A stretch of DNA of 17,408 bases from RGIG3135 sp964477115 (GTDB lineage Bacteria > Actinomycetota > Coriobacteriia > Coriobacteriales > Eggerthellaceae): the NCBI GenBank assembly GCA_964477115.1, contig CAYZCY010000032.1, forward strand, positions 1 through 17,408, in the 5' to 3' direction. How positions within the stretch are numbered: position 1 is the first letter of the stretch; every line of letters starts with the position of its first letter. The translations under genes and the position numbers were made by a program. The notes beneath the pieces were generated by a model. That model was not told the DNA's origin, searched no databases, and saw nothing but the letters and a program-made list of their open reading frames with translations. Below are positions 1 to 7,401 of this stretch, one piece after another.

Positions 1-4
1 AAAG

Positions 5-91
5 TGGTGCGGGTGAAAGGACTTGAACCTTCACGGGGTCGCCCCCATACGGACCTGAACCGTACGCGTCTGCCAATTCCGCCACACCCGC
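5..91 (-). tRNA. tRNA-Leu (anticodon CAG)
   Basis: Read on the minus strand, the segment folds as a class II tRNA. The acceptor arms are GCGGGTG (5' end at 91) and CACCCGC, followed by discriminator A and an encoded CCA at positions 5-7. The anticodon arm is TACGG-TTCAGGT-CCGTA, giving anticodon CAG for CUG leucine codons. A long variable arm (GGGGGCGACCCCG) and a T arm with GGTTCAAGTCC follow. The long variable arm and the CAG anticodon both fit leucine. Fold and anticodon are read directly from the sequence. Confidence 0.96.
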
Positions 92-123
92 ACTTGGTGT
101 CAACTGCGCTGACAGCGTCAGCT

Positions 124-152
124 ATCATACCCTAGCTCCCCTGCCCGCGCAA
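124..152 (-). promoter_or_regulatory. sigma70-type promoter of tRNA-Leu
   Basis: On the minus strand, TTGCGC (147-152) and TATGAT (124-129) are separated by exactly 17 bases. This places the start of transcription near 117, about 25 bases before the mature tRNA 5' end. Hexamers and spacing are seen directly; activity is inferred. Confidence 0.7.
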
Positions 153-167
153 GGGGTATTTTTCATC

Positions 168-226
168 GGGGCACCTAATTTCTTTAGGCTTGAGGTGTGG
201 TGGGGCACCTCATTTCTTATGGCTTG
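168..226. repeat. imperfect tandem repeat, 25-base units, 34-base period
   Basis: Units at 168-192 and 202-226 both begin GGGGCACCT and end GGCTTG and differ at three of 25 positions. The end of one unit and the start of the next form an inverted repeat, TGAGGTG (191-197) and CACCTCA (206-212), with an 8-base spacer. The location upstream of the tRNA promoter and the kinase leader suggests a protein-binding or hairpin site. Function is unknown. Confidence 0.6.
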
Positions 227-242
227 GGATGAGCTCACAGGT

Positions 243-257
243 GGGGAAGGTGAGCGC
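243..257 (+). repeat. dispersed motif copy 1
   Basis: GGGGAAGGTGAGCGC, differing from the consensus GGRGAAGGTAAGCGC only by TGA for TAA. It lies in the noncoding region upstream of the kinase gene. Confidence 0.7.
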
Positions 258-437
258 GTCGTGGAGCGCGGCAGGCGCGGTCTCGTGCGCGATTGCGGCA
301 GTTGGGCAGCAAGGGGCGCGCGCGGCAAGCGGCTGGCGTGGGTGGTTGTTACGCAGCTGCGCGCTGCGGCGCTGGCGCCTGCACTGCGGTGCGCGCCGAG
401 TCAAAGTCCGAGGTTGCCGCGCGGCGCATTGGGCGTG

Positions 438-446
438 TGCTAGTAT
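438..446 (+). promoter_or_regulatory. possible extended -10 promoter for the kinase gene
   Basis: TG-C-TAGTAT (438-446) has the extended -10 form TGn followed by a hexamer matching TATAAT at four of six positions. No good -35 lies 16-18 bases upstream. It would give a leader of about 80 bases before the start at 535. This is a weak call from sequence alone. Confidence 0.35.
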
Positions 447-534
447 GGCAGAGGCGCAATGCGCAGCGTAGTTGGCGTGTTGCGATAGCCGAAACCAAGG
501 TCAAGCGCGCCGAGCGATAGGAGGTCGACTGCAT

Positions 535-2694
535 ATGGCACGCCAGCAGGGCGCACAGCTCATTCTCGACCGGTATCGCGTGATCAAGGCGGCTGGCTCG
601 GGCGGTTACGCAACCGTCCTACACGCGCACGACACCAAGCTCGGGCGCGACGTGGCCATCAAGCGCATTCAGCTGAGCGAATCCGACGTGGCCCGAGCTC
701 GCCTCATGGCCATGGAAGCGCGCATGGGCAGCGAGCTCGGCGGTTATGACTATGACTACGACGCCGATTCCGAAAACGACACCGCGACTAGCTCGGGCTA
801 CATCCCCGATTTCGACCTTGATATCGACGAGCCGGCCTTTCCCGACGACCCGTCTTTCCTCGACGTGTTCCACCCCGCCAAGAAGGCGGCAAGGGGCAAG
901 CACGCCAGCCCCTCGAAGGCGGCCGCTTCGGGCGGCGGTGACCGAGCAGCCAGCTCGGCCGGCAGCCGCGCAAGCGCGGCCAGCGCAGGCGCCGCATCGG
1001 TACCCCGCACCCCCGCATCGGAGCCCTTCGAGGACGAGGACCCCTTCGACCACATCCCCGGCTTGCAAGAAGCGCGCATGGTCGCCAAGATCTCGGATGA
1101 CAATATCGTGCACGTTTACGAATGCGAGTTCCACGAAAACACGGCCTACATCATCATGGAGTACGTTGAGGGCAAAACCCTCACGCAGGTGCTCAGCGAA
1201 GCCGGCGACTCCCTGACGCTCGATGCCGTAGCGGCCATCTTCTCCTCGGTGGCTCACGCTCTCGAAGTGGCGCACGGCAGCGAGATCCTGCATCTCGACA
1301 TCAAGCCCGACAACGTCATGATCAACCAAAAGGGCGTGGTGAAGGTAACCGACTTCGGCCTGGCAACGCTTGTTGACGCAACGGGGCACGGCACGGCCGG
1401 CGGCGGCACCATCGGCTACATGCCGCTTGAGCAAATGCGCCAGCAGCCGCTCGACGCGCGCACTGACCAATGGTCGCTCGCAGCCATGGCCTACGAAATG
1501 CTCTCGGGTTCCAACCCCTTCTTCCGAGACACCTTAATCGAAGCCGAAGAGGCCATCGAAGAGGCAGAGCTTGTGCTGCCGAGCCTTTGCTGGGACGACA
1601 TGGACCCGGGCGTTGACGACGTCATATTCAGGGCGCTCGACCTTGAGCCGAGCGACCGCTATCCTTCAGTCGCCGAGTTCGCCGATGCGCTCATGCCCTT
1701 CCTCGGCAGTCCGAAAAAGGGTAAGAAGGAGCTTTCCAACCTGGTGCGCGGCGTCAAGCCGCCCGAGCCCGCGCCCGAACCGCCCAAGCCCAAGCAGCCC
1801 GTCGTTCCCCTGATGGAGCGCCTGGGCGACCGCAGCGCATCGGTGCTCGGCCGCCTGATAACGGCTCTCCTTGCGGCTTTCGTGGCGGCGTTCGCACTCA
1901 CCAACATCTGCCTGACGGAAAGCTCGGCCTTTGGCTTGGCAAGCGATGCGGCTCCTGTGTTTTGGGGTATGCTCGCCGCTGTGGCCGTGACGTCTGTCAT
2001 CGTTCCGCACGTCGGTGCGCTTGTGGCCTTCATCATGCTGTCTGCTGCGCTTTTGGCCAACGGTGGCTATGCCCTGGGCGTCTGCGTGCTGCTGGCGTCC
2101 GCCGCGTGGTGGTGGTTCCTCGGCCGCACCGACAAGGTGCAAGCCCCCGTGGCCCTGTGCGGACCGGTGTTTGGCGCCTTCGGCTTTGCCGCGCTGGCCC
2201 CCGTTGCCGCAGGCTGCCTCATGCCCGTTGGCAAGGCGATGGCTTCGGCCGCGTTTTCAGTGCTGCTGGCCTTTGTGTTCGCGGGCTTTGGCACGGGCGA
2301 TGTCATGGGTTGGAACCTGCTTGTCAACTCCGACATCACCAACGTGGACGTTGCGGCCGTCATCCTGACCGCGTTGGGTAAAACCTCGAACTGGTGCATC
2401 GCCGCGAGCTGGATTCTGGCCGCGCTGATCTACAGCTTGTTCTGCATTCGCGGTAGCAAGGCCTTCGATGTGGCGGGCGCCGTGTTTGCGACGGCTTTTC
2501 TGCTGGCGGGTGCCGTGGTGGCGGCTGGCGTGTCGCCGGGCTCGACCCTGTGGTTGCCTTCGGTGCCGGATCTGCTGGGTTCGCTGTTGCCAGGCGTTGC
2601 GGGCATTGCCGCCGCAGCCGCGGGCGTAGCTGACCGCGCTCGTTGGGAAGACGAGGATGCAGAAGGTAAGCGCACCGATCCAGAGGCAGCTTAA
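535..2694 (+). CDS. Hanks-type serine/threonine protein kinase with C-terminal multi-pass membrane domain
   Basis: A predicted membrane-bound eukaryotic-like kinase of 719 aa. The start at 535 is chosen because AGGAGGT ends 9 bases upstream; an in-frame start at 472 has no such site. Kinase landmarks are the glycine loop GSGGYATV (21-28), VAIK with K43, the catalytic loop HLDIKPDN (253-260; D255, N260), DFG (273-275) and GYMPLEQ in place of a classic APE. A low-complexity acidic then Ala/Ser-rich insert of about 120 aa (roughly 55-170) separates the catalytic Lys strand from the alpha-C segment (LQEARMVAKI). After a Pro-rich juxtamembrane stretch there are about eight hydrophobic segments (from about 437 on) and a short charged tail. 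Kinase identity is firm. Substrate is unknown, and no PASTA or other sensor domain is visible. HLD replaces the usual HRD, which suggests non-RD-type control. Confidence 0.9.
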   Translation: MARQQGAQLILDRYRVIKAAGSGGYATVLHAHDTKLGRDVAIKRIQLSESDVARARLMAMEARMGSELGGYDYDYDADSENDTATSSGYIPDFDLDIDEPAFPDDPSFLDVFHPAKKAARGKHASPSKAAASGGGDRAASSAGSRASAASAGAASVPRTPASEPFEDEDPFDHIPGLQEARMVAKISDDNIVHVYECEFHENTAYIIMEYVEGKTLTQVLSEAGDSLTLDAVAAIFSSVAHALEVAHGSEILHLDIKPDNVMINQKGVVKVTDFGLATLVDATGHGTAGGGTIGYMPLEQMRQQPLDARTDQWSLAAMAYEMLSGSNPFFRDTLIEAEEAIEEAELVLPSLCWDDMDPGVDDVIFRALDLEPSDRYPSVAEFADALMPFLGSPKKGKKELSNLVRGVKPPEPAPEPPKPKQPVVPLMERLGDRSASVLGRLITALLAAFVAAFALTNICLTESSAFGLASDAAPVFWGMLAAVAVTSVIVPHVGALVAFIMLSAALLANGGYALGVCVLLASAAWWWFLGRTDKVQAPVALCGPVFGAFGFAALAPVAAGCLMPVGKAMASAAFSVLLAFVFAGFGTGDVMGWNLLVNSDITNVDVAAVILTALGKTSNWCIAASWILAALIYSLFCIRGSKAFDVAGAVFATAFLLAGAVVAAGVSPGSTLWLPSVPDLLGSLLPGVAGIAAAAAGVADRARWEDEDAEGKRTDPEAA
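2661..2673 (+). repeat. dispersed motif copy 2 (in coding tail)
   Basis: AGAAGGTAAGCGC inside the last codons of the kinase gene, read in the frame E-G-K-R. It encodes part of the charged tail after the last hydrophobic segment, outside any recognisable fold. Confidence 0.6.
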
Positions 2695-2791
2695 GCCGCA
2701 AGACCAAATCAAGTTGAGTGATGGTGGGTTCGCGCGCCGTTTGGCGTGCCGGCGACCTGCGCCTTGGGCGTGTCTGCCTCAGCGCTAAACG

Positions 2792-3931
2792 CTACGCGCC
2801 TGCGTAACCATCCGGGTTGGTGGACTGCCAGCGCCAGCTGTCCGCGCACATGCGCTCGAGGTCATATTCCGCAACCCAACCAAGCTCGTCGCGAGCCTTG
2901 TCGCAAGCTGCGTAGTTCTCGGCGATGTCGCCCGCACGGCGCGGCTTGATGGCGTAGGGGATCTCGTGACCGCAGGCCTTCTCGAAGGCATGCACTACGT
3001 CGAGAACGCTCGAACCCTTGCCCGTGCCCAGGTTGAAGATGCCCACGCCGCGGCGGGTGCCGTCCTCGGCCGCCTCGCCCGCAACCGATCCGATGCCGAT
3101 AGCCTCACCCGTGCCCACGCGGCCGGCCATCCAGTCGAGGGCCGCCACATGGCCGCGCGCCAGGTCAACCACGTGGATGTAGTCGCGCACGCCCGTGCCG
3201 TCGGGGGTGGGGTAGTCGTCGCCGAACACGCCCACGCACTCGAGCTTGCCCACGGCAACCTGCGCGACGTAGGGCAGCAGGTTGTTGGGAATGCCCTTGG
3301 GGTCCTCGCCGATGAGGCCGCTTTCGTGAGCGCCGATGGGGTTGAAGTAACGAAGCAGCACCACGTTCCACTCGTTGTCGCCGATGTAGAGGTCGCTTAA
3401 GATGCGCTCGAGCATGCTCTTGGTCTGGCCGTAAGGGTTGGTGGCCTCGTGTTTGGGGCAGCTTTCCGTGATCGGGATGAACTCGGGCTCGCCGTACACC
3501 GTAGCGCTCGATGAGAACACGATGTTCTTGACGCCGTGGGCGCGCGCCACGTCGCACAGCACCAGCGTGCCCGCGATGTTGTTCCAGTAGTACTCGAGCG
3601 GCTTGGCCACGCTTTCGCCAACGGCCTTGTAGCCGGCGAAGTGGATCATGGCGTCAACCTCGTGCGCGCTGAAGATCTCCTCAAGCGCCTCGCGGTCGAG
3701 GATGCTCGCCTCGTAGAAGGCCAGGCGCTCGGTGTCGTCGGCGGCAAGCCCGGTGATGGTGCGCACGCGATCAAGCGCCACCTTGCTCGAGTTGCTCAGG
3801 TCATCCACAACCACCACGTTGTAGCCGCCCTTGATCAGCTCGACGCAGGTGTGGCTGCCAATGAAGCCGGCACCGCCCGTCACGAGGATGCAGGTTTCGG
3901 AAGGGCTCTTGGCAAGATTGCGGTTTGTCAT
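2792..3931 (-). CDS. galE: UDP-glucose 4-epimerase
   Basis: Interconverts UDP-glucose and UDP-galactose in the cytoplasm using bound NAD, the last step of the Leloir pathway and a source of galactose for envelope sugars. The NAD-binding motif TGGAGFIGSH (18-27) opens the Rossmann fold. The SDR catalytic residues are S142 (in SSSATVYG), Y167 and K171 (YGQTK). Downstream, RYFNPIGAHESGLIGEDP and GTGVRDYIHVVDLA are typical GalE sequence. At 379 aa it is longer than the usual near-338, owing to a short N-terminal extension and a Gly/Ala/Glu insert after the RDYIHVVDLA block. The start at 3931 gives the family-like N-terminus; a frame running to 4150 would cross the N gap and is not trusted. It is convergent with the kinase gene and divergent from the phosphoglucomutase gene, with which it shares a pathway. 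Confidence 0.95.
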   Translation of the reverse strand: MTNRNLAKSPSETCILVTGGAGFIGSHTCVELIKGGYNVVVVDDLSNSSKVALDRVRTITGLAADDTERLAFYEASILDREALEEIFSAHEVDAMIHFAGYKAVGESVAKPLEYYWNNIAGTLVLCDVARAHGVKNIVFSSSATVYGEPEFIPITESCPKHEATNPYGQTKSMLERILSDLYIGDNEWNVVLLRYFNPIGAHESGLIGEDPKGIPNNLLPYVAQVAVGKLECVGVFGDDYPTPDGTGVRDYIHVVDLARGHVAALDWMAGRVGTGEAIGIGSVAGEAAEDGTRRGVGIFNLGTGKGSSVLDVVHAFEKACGHEIPYAIKPRRAGDIAENYAACDKARDELGWVAEYDLERMCADSWRWQSTNPDGYAGA

Positions 3932-3991
3932 GGCGGCTACTTTCTCGTTTCGTGTTGTTGTCATGCCGAGGCTTCGGTTGCCAGGGCTCCA

Positions 3992-4091
3992 NNNNNNNNN
4001 NNNNNNNNNNNNNNNNNNNNNNNNNNNNNNNNNNNNNNNNNNNNNNNNNNNNNNNNNNNNNNNNNNNNNNNNNNNNNNNNNNNNNNNNNNN
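3992..4091. other. assembly gap 1 (100 N) in the galE-pgm intergenic region
   Basis: One hundred Ns lie between the divergent galE and phosphoglucomutase starts, so their shared promoter region is only partly known. The left flank ends in CTCCA and the right flank begins with CTCCA. The flanking 3932-3991 and 4092-4227 show no other gene. An AT-rich stretch (4183-4207) near the phosphoglucomutase start includes the small palindrome CTGGTATCCAG (4191-4201), but no promoter pair with good spacing is evident. Confidence 0.9.
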
Positions 4092-4227
4092 CTCCAGGCC
4101 CCATGTTCTCGCGAACCATCAGGCTCAAACGGTGTGGTTTTGCGGCGCATCGCGCGCGCATCGAAGGCGCGCCTGAGCGCTTTTGCTATTCTGGTATCCA
4201 GTATATTAGTACGAAAGGGTTTGAACC

Positions 4228-5994
4228 ATGGCTGATGCTGCCCAACTTTTGAACGAATGGATCGAGCACGTGACCGACGAGGAGCTGCTCGCCGAGCTGC
4301 ACGCGCTGCGCGATGGCGAAAACGTCTCCGCCGTCAACGATGCCTTCTTCCGCAACCTCGAGTTCGGCACGGCCGGCCTGCGCGGCATTATCGGCGCTGG
4401 TACGAACCGCATGAACATCTACACGGTGGGCCGTGCAACGCAGGGTTTCGCCAACTACCTCAACGCCAACTTCTCCGCGCCGAGCGTTGCCATTGCGCGT
4501 GACAGCCGCAACAAGGGCGAGCTGTTCGTCAAGGTGGCGGCCAGCGTTTTGGCCGCAAACGGCGTGACCGTGCACGTGTATCCCCGCATCGAGCCCACGC
4601 CGGCGCTTTCCTGGGCCGTGCGCGATCTGGCCTGCTCGGGCGGCATCTGCATGACGGCCAGCCACAACCCCGCGCCCTACAACGGCTACAAGGCTTACGG
4701 TCCCGACGGCTGCCAGATCACCACCGAGGCCGCGCGCGCCATTTCCGCGGCAATCCAGGACGTCGACATCTTCGCCGACGTGAAGCGCATGGACTTCGAC
4801 GTGGCTCTCGAGCAGGGACTTGTCCGCTGGATCGGTGAGGACGTGCTCGACCGCTACATCGACGCCGTTGCGGCTCAGTCGGTTGAGCTTTTGGCTGGCG
4901 AAGGTGAGCGCGCCTGCGCCGAGGGAGCCGCTCCCGCCGAGGCCGCTGCGCAGGCCGCGCCTGCTGAGGCCGACCCCGCAGACTCCGCCGCACTCAAGCT
5001 GGTCTTCACCCCGCTGCACGGCACCGGCCTCGAGTGCTGCGGTCGCATCCTCGATCGCGCGGGCATCACCGATGTCACCGTGGTTCCCGAGCAGGCTGTG
5101 GCCGATGGCGATTTCCCCACCTGTCCGTACCCGAATCCCGAGATTCGCGAGGCGCTTGCGTGCGGTATCGACCTGGCCGAAGAGGTGCAGCCCGACCTGC
5201 TGGTGGCCACCGACCCCGACGCTGACCGCGTGGGCATTGCCGCCAACGACGAAGGCGAGTTCGTGTTGCTGTCCGGCAACGAGGTGGGCATCCTGCTCAT
5301 GGACTACGTGGCTCGCAAGCGCATCGAGCGCGGCGAGGACCTGAGTGCTTCCATTGCTGTTACCACCATCGTGTCTTCTGCCATGGCTGATGTCATCGCC
5401 GCTGAACATGGCTTTGAGCTGCGTCGCGTGCTGACCGGCTTCAAGTACATCGGCGAGCAGATCGGCGAGCTGGAGGCTGTAGGCAAGGAGGATCGCTTCA
5501 TCTTCGGCTTCGAGGAGAGCTACGGCTACCTGAGCGGTTCGCACGTGCGTGACAAGGACGCGGTGAACGCCACCATGCTCATCTGCCAGATGGCTCAGGA
5601 CTACAAGCGCCGCGGCATGAACCTTGCCCAAGCCATGCGCGCCCTGTACGAAAAGCATGGCTTCTACCACAACAAGACCGTGTCGCTCGAGTACCCGGGA
5701 GCCGAAGGCGCCGCTCGCATGGAGGGCATCATGGCCGGCCTGCGCGAAAGCGTGCCCGCCGAGCTTGGCGGCTGCAAGGTGTCCGGCGTGGTGGATTACG
5801 CCGCCGGTATCGACGGCCTGCCCGCAGCTGACGTGGTGCAGTTTAACCTCGAAGGTGGCAACAAACTCATCGTTCGCCCGAGTGGCACCGAGCCTAAGAT
5901 CAAGCTCTATATCTTTGCGAAGGGGGCAACGGCTGCTGACGCCGATGCGCTCATGGCATCCCTTGAGACTGCGGGTCGCGAGCTGCTCGCGTAA
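4228..5994 (+). CDS. alpha-phosphoglucomutase / phosphomannomutase family protein
   Basis: Interconverts glucose-1-phosphate and glucose-6-phosphate, feeding UDP-glucose synthesis and so working with the neighbouring galE. All four family sites are present in its 588 aa: the phosphoserine loop MTASHNP (142-148, S145), the Mg site DPDADRVG (329-336), the sugar-binding loop GFEES (427-431) and the phosphate loop RPSGTEPK (550-557). The N-terminus (EFGTAGLRG) is that of the longer PgcA-like bacterial enzymes. AAAGGG lies about 8 bases before the ATG. An Ala/Glu/Pro-rich segment of roughly 30 aa (about 222-253) precedes KLVFTPLHGTG and looks like a lineage-specific loop; one dispersed motif lies in it. 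The choice between glucose and mannose as main substrate is inferred from the overall type. Confidence 0.93.
   Translation: MADAAQLLNEWIEHVTDEELLAELHALRDGENVSAVNDAFFRNLEFGTAGLRGIIGAGTNRMNIYTVGRATQGFANYLNANFSAPSVAIARDSRNKGELFVKVAASVLAANGVTVHVYPRIEPTPALSWAVRDLACSGGICMTASHNPAPYNGYKAYGPDGCQITTEAARAISAAIQDVDIFADVKRMDFDVALEQGLVRWIGEDVLDRYIDAVAAQSVELLAGEGERACAEGAAPAEAAAQAAPAEADPADSAALKLVFTPLHGTGLECCGRILDRAGITDVTVVPEQAVADGDFPTCPYPNPEIREALACGIDLAEEVQPDLLVATDPDADRVGIAANDEGEFVLLSGNEVGILLMDYVARKRIERGEDLSASIAVTTIVSSAMADVIAAEHGFELRRVLTGFKYIGEQIGELEAVGKEDRFIFGFEESYGYLSGSHVRDKDAVNATMLICQMAQDYKRRGMNLAQAMRALYEKHGFYHNKTVSLEYPGAEGAARMEGIMAGLRESVPAELGGCKVSGVVDYAAGIDGLPAADVVQFNLEGGNKLIVRPSGTEPKIKLYIFAKGATAADADALMASLETAGRELLA
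4897..4911 (+). repeat. dispersed motif copy 3 (in coding insert)
   Basis: GGCGAAGGTGAGCGC within the phosphoglucomutase gene, read as G-E-G-E-R. It falls at the start of the Ala-rich loop that is not part of the conserved enzyme core. It deviates from consensus at two positions. Confidence 0.5.
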
Positions 5995-6073
5995 GGCGCT
6001 CGCTCGCCTGCGCGCGCCTAAAGCCCGCGCGTTGGGTCCCACGCCGACTTCCCGACGCTCGCTCGCGCTCTCT

Positions 6074-6538
6074 CTAACCCAGCTTCGGAATGCGCTTCAG
6101 CACAGCCCAGGCGCGCTGCTTTTCGGCGGCGTCTGCCAGCATGCCTTCGAAGCTCGCGAAAGCCGCGCACGGACGACCCAGCAGGCGCATGTAATCATCA
6201 AGGGCAATGGGGCAGTGATAGGCCTGCGACAGCAGCTGCGCGCTGGCCTCATCGGCAACTACCAGGCACAAAGGATCGAGACCCTCGATGATCGAAAAGG
6301 CGTCAGGAGCTCCTAGAGTCGTACCTTCCGCATTCATATGAGCGAAGGCAAGTCCCTTGTCGCCGTAGCCCAAAGAGGCCAGCGACTTGGCCAGAGCATC
6401 GCGCGCCGCATCCGTTAGAGGGCGCTCGCTCAACACGACCGCGGTGCAGGTAACCGGACCCTCGACGTGCGTCGAGTAGGCCTCCAGCGTGCTGGCGGCG
6501 GTCACCTCGAAAATGTTACTTCTGGCAGAAATATTCAC
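6074..6538 (-). CDS. conserved hypothetical protein, 154 aa
   Basis: A soluble protein of 154 aa starting at GTG 6538, which I do not recognise. It has no signal peptide or membrane segment. The sequence alternates predicted strands and helices (TAVVLSERPLTDAARDALAKSL, DPLCLVVADEASAQLL), as in a small alpha/beta domain, and has three Cys (at TCTA, LCLV, HCPI, with a fourth at RPCA) not arranged as a metal motif. A GC-rich codon pattern and absence of stops support coding. The ribosome site is poor (AGG only two bases before GTG), so the start is uncertain. It is divergent from the nikR-hypE cluster, and its start lies only 10 bases from the -35 of that cluster's promoter, so the two may be co-regulated. 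Confidence 0.65.
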   Translation of the reverse strand: MNISARSNIFEVTAASTLEAYSTHVEGPVTCTAVVLSERPLTDAARDALAKSLASLGYGDKGLAFAHMNAEGTTLGAPDAFSIIEGLDPLCLVVADEASAQLLSQAYHCPIALDDYMRLLGRPCAAFASFEGMLADAAEKQRAWAVLKRIPKLG

Positions 6539-6547
6539 ACCTGTTTC

Positions 6548-6576
6548 TTGAAGAGGTCTCGCCTTCTGTTGATAAT
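6548..6576 (+). promoter_or_regulatory. sigma70-type promoter of the 84-aa gene-nikR-hypE cluster
   Basis: TTGAAG (6548-6553) and GATAAT (6571-6576) are 17 bases apart, with four and five of six consensus matches. This predicts a start near 6583 and a leader of about 50 bases before the first gene. The promoter nearly touches the divergent gene start at 6538. No clear NikR-type dyad (GTATGA...TCATAC) is visible. Confidence 0.6.
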
Positions 6577-6593
6577 GCCATCTTAACGGATTC

Positions 6594-6612
6594 CCCCGCA
6601 GCGTTTGCGGGG
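6594..6612 (+). promoter_or_regulatory. leader hairpin before the ribosome site of the 84-aa gene
   Basis: CCCCGCA (6594-6600) and TGCGGGG (6606-6612) pair perfectly as a 7-bp stem with loop GCGTT. It sits between the predicted transcription start and AGGAG of the first gene and is followed by only three Ts. It may stabilise the mRNA or attenuate; as a terminator it is weak. Confidence 0.5.
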
Positions 6613-6632
6613 TTTAGCGATAGGAGTTTCAC

Positions 6633-6887
6633 ATGTGCACTAACGGAGTTAACACCGGCCAGTTCGAGCTGATGATCGAGCAGATCGACGACCACATCAA
6701 GCTGGAGCGCCGCCATGTTCACAACCTGGCTCACATGGCAGCTGACGCGGGCTTTCCCACGGTTGATGACAAGCTGCACGAGGCTCAGCTTTTGCTGGAC
6801 AACGTGCGCGCGCTGCTTGACGAGGCCAAGGACGCCATCGAGGACGACGCGGCAAGCAACGACGGCGTAGTCATCAGCCTGGTTTAG
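6633..6887 (+). CDS. small helical His-containing protein in nickel/hydrogenase cluster
   Basis: An 84-aa protein that I do not recognise. ATG follows AGGAG at good spacing. Sequence is highly helical with heptad-like hydrophobics (IEQIDDHIKLERRHVHNLAHMAADAGF, then KLHEAQLLLDNVRALLDEAKDAI) and an acidic tail. One Cys lies at position 2 and five His cluster at about 21-50 (DHIK, RRHVHNLAH, KLHE). It is the first gene of a run ending 10 bases before nikR, with hypE next. From the context, a role in nickel handling or hydrogenase maturation is possible, but no known family motif supports this. It could equally be a small regulator or a dimeric helical hairpin. Confidence 0.8.
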   Translation: MCTNGVNTGQFELMIEQIDDHIKLERRHVHNLAHMAADAGFPTVDDKLHEAQLLLDNVRALLDEAKDAIEDDAASNDGVVISLV

Positions 6888-6897
6888 CGAGGCCGCC

Positions 6898-7320
6898 ATG
6901 AGCAACGACCTCATGCGTTTCTCGGTTGCAATGCCCGAGGACCTGCTCATTCGATTTGACCGACTGGTCGCCCGCCGCGGCCTTGCAAAAAACCGCAGCG
7001 AAGTGGTGCGCGACCTCGTGCGCGACGCGCTGGTGGAGGACGAGTGCTCCCTGCCCGGCGTTGAGGTTATGGGCACGCTCACCATTGTGTACGACCATCA
7101 CGCCAACGACCTGCAGGAAAAGCTGCACAACATCCAGCACGACTTCTGCGATTCGGTGGTGTCGTCCATGCACGTGCACGTCGATTCGCACACCTGCCTC
7201 GAGGTCATCGTCCTGCGCGGCGAAACCGGCCTGGTTCAAGACATCGCCAACCTCATCCTGGGGACCAAGGGCGTGCAAAATGGCAAGCTGGTGGTAACCA
7301 CCACGGGACGACATATTTAG
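6898..7320 (+). CDS. nikR: nickel-responsive transcriptional regulator NikR
   Basis: A ribbon-helix-helix repressor that senses Ni(II) and controls nickel uptake or nickel-enzyme genes. The N-terminal part (MRFSVAMPEDLLIRFDRLV...NRSEVVRDLVRDAL) is the ribbon-helix-helix DNA-binding domain. The C-terminal ACT-like domain carries the complete nickel set at the spacing known from E. coli NikR (H76, H87, H89, C95): here H81, H92, H94 and C100. Length (140 aa) is normal. It lies 10 bases after the 84-aa gene and upstream of hypE, so nickel supply and [NiFe]-hydrogenase assembly are probably controlled together. Its target operator is not evident in this window. Confidence 0.95.
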   Translation: MSNDLMRFSVAMPEDLLIRFDRLVARRGLAKNRSEVVRDLVRDALVEDECSLPGVEVMGTLTIVYDHHANDLQEKLHNIQHDFCDSVVSSMHVHVDSHTCLEVIVLRGETGLVQDIANLILGTKGVQNGKLVVTTTGRHI

Positions 7321-7328
7321 ATTCATGC

Positions 7329-7343
7329 GGGGAAGGTAAGCGC
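7329..7343 (+). repeat. dispersed motif copy 4
   Basis: GGGGAAGGTAAGCGC, exact consensus, starting nine bases after the nikR stop and 59 bases before hypE. Confidence 0.75.
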
Positions 7344-7401
7344 AGCGAACGCGCGTGCGGCGCGGAACGTGGCGCAATCCGGCCTAGGACAGGAGACCAG
7401 T

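Larger units (their letters stand above)
92..534. other. intergenic region between tRNA-Leu and the kinase gene
   Basis: These 443 bases hold the tRNA promoter, a two-copy repeat (168-226), one copy of the dispersed motif (243-257) and a likely kinase promoter (438-446). Between about 260 and 420 the sequence is extremely G+C rich with many GCGC runs. I see no convincing coding frame: the short frames present have no good ribosome site and no family-like composition. Confidence 0.6.

Noticed and set aside
472..534. Upstream start for the kinase adding 21 residues
   Set aside because: AGGAGGT is ideally placed for ATG 535, and the added residues are unlike a kinase N-terminus.
3932..4150. N-terminal extension of galE through gap 1
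   Set aside because: It would translate Ns, and the family N-terminus is reached from 3931.
4186..6042. Long minus-strand open frame opposite the phosphoglucomutase gene
   Set aside because: The sense strand carries all catalytic motifs of a known enzyme. The antisense frame is a side effect of GC-rich codon use and has no family features or ribosome site.
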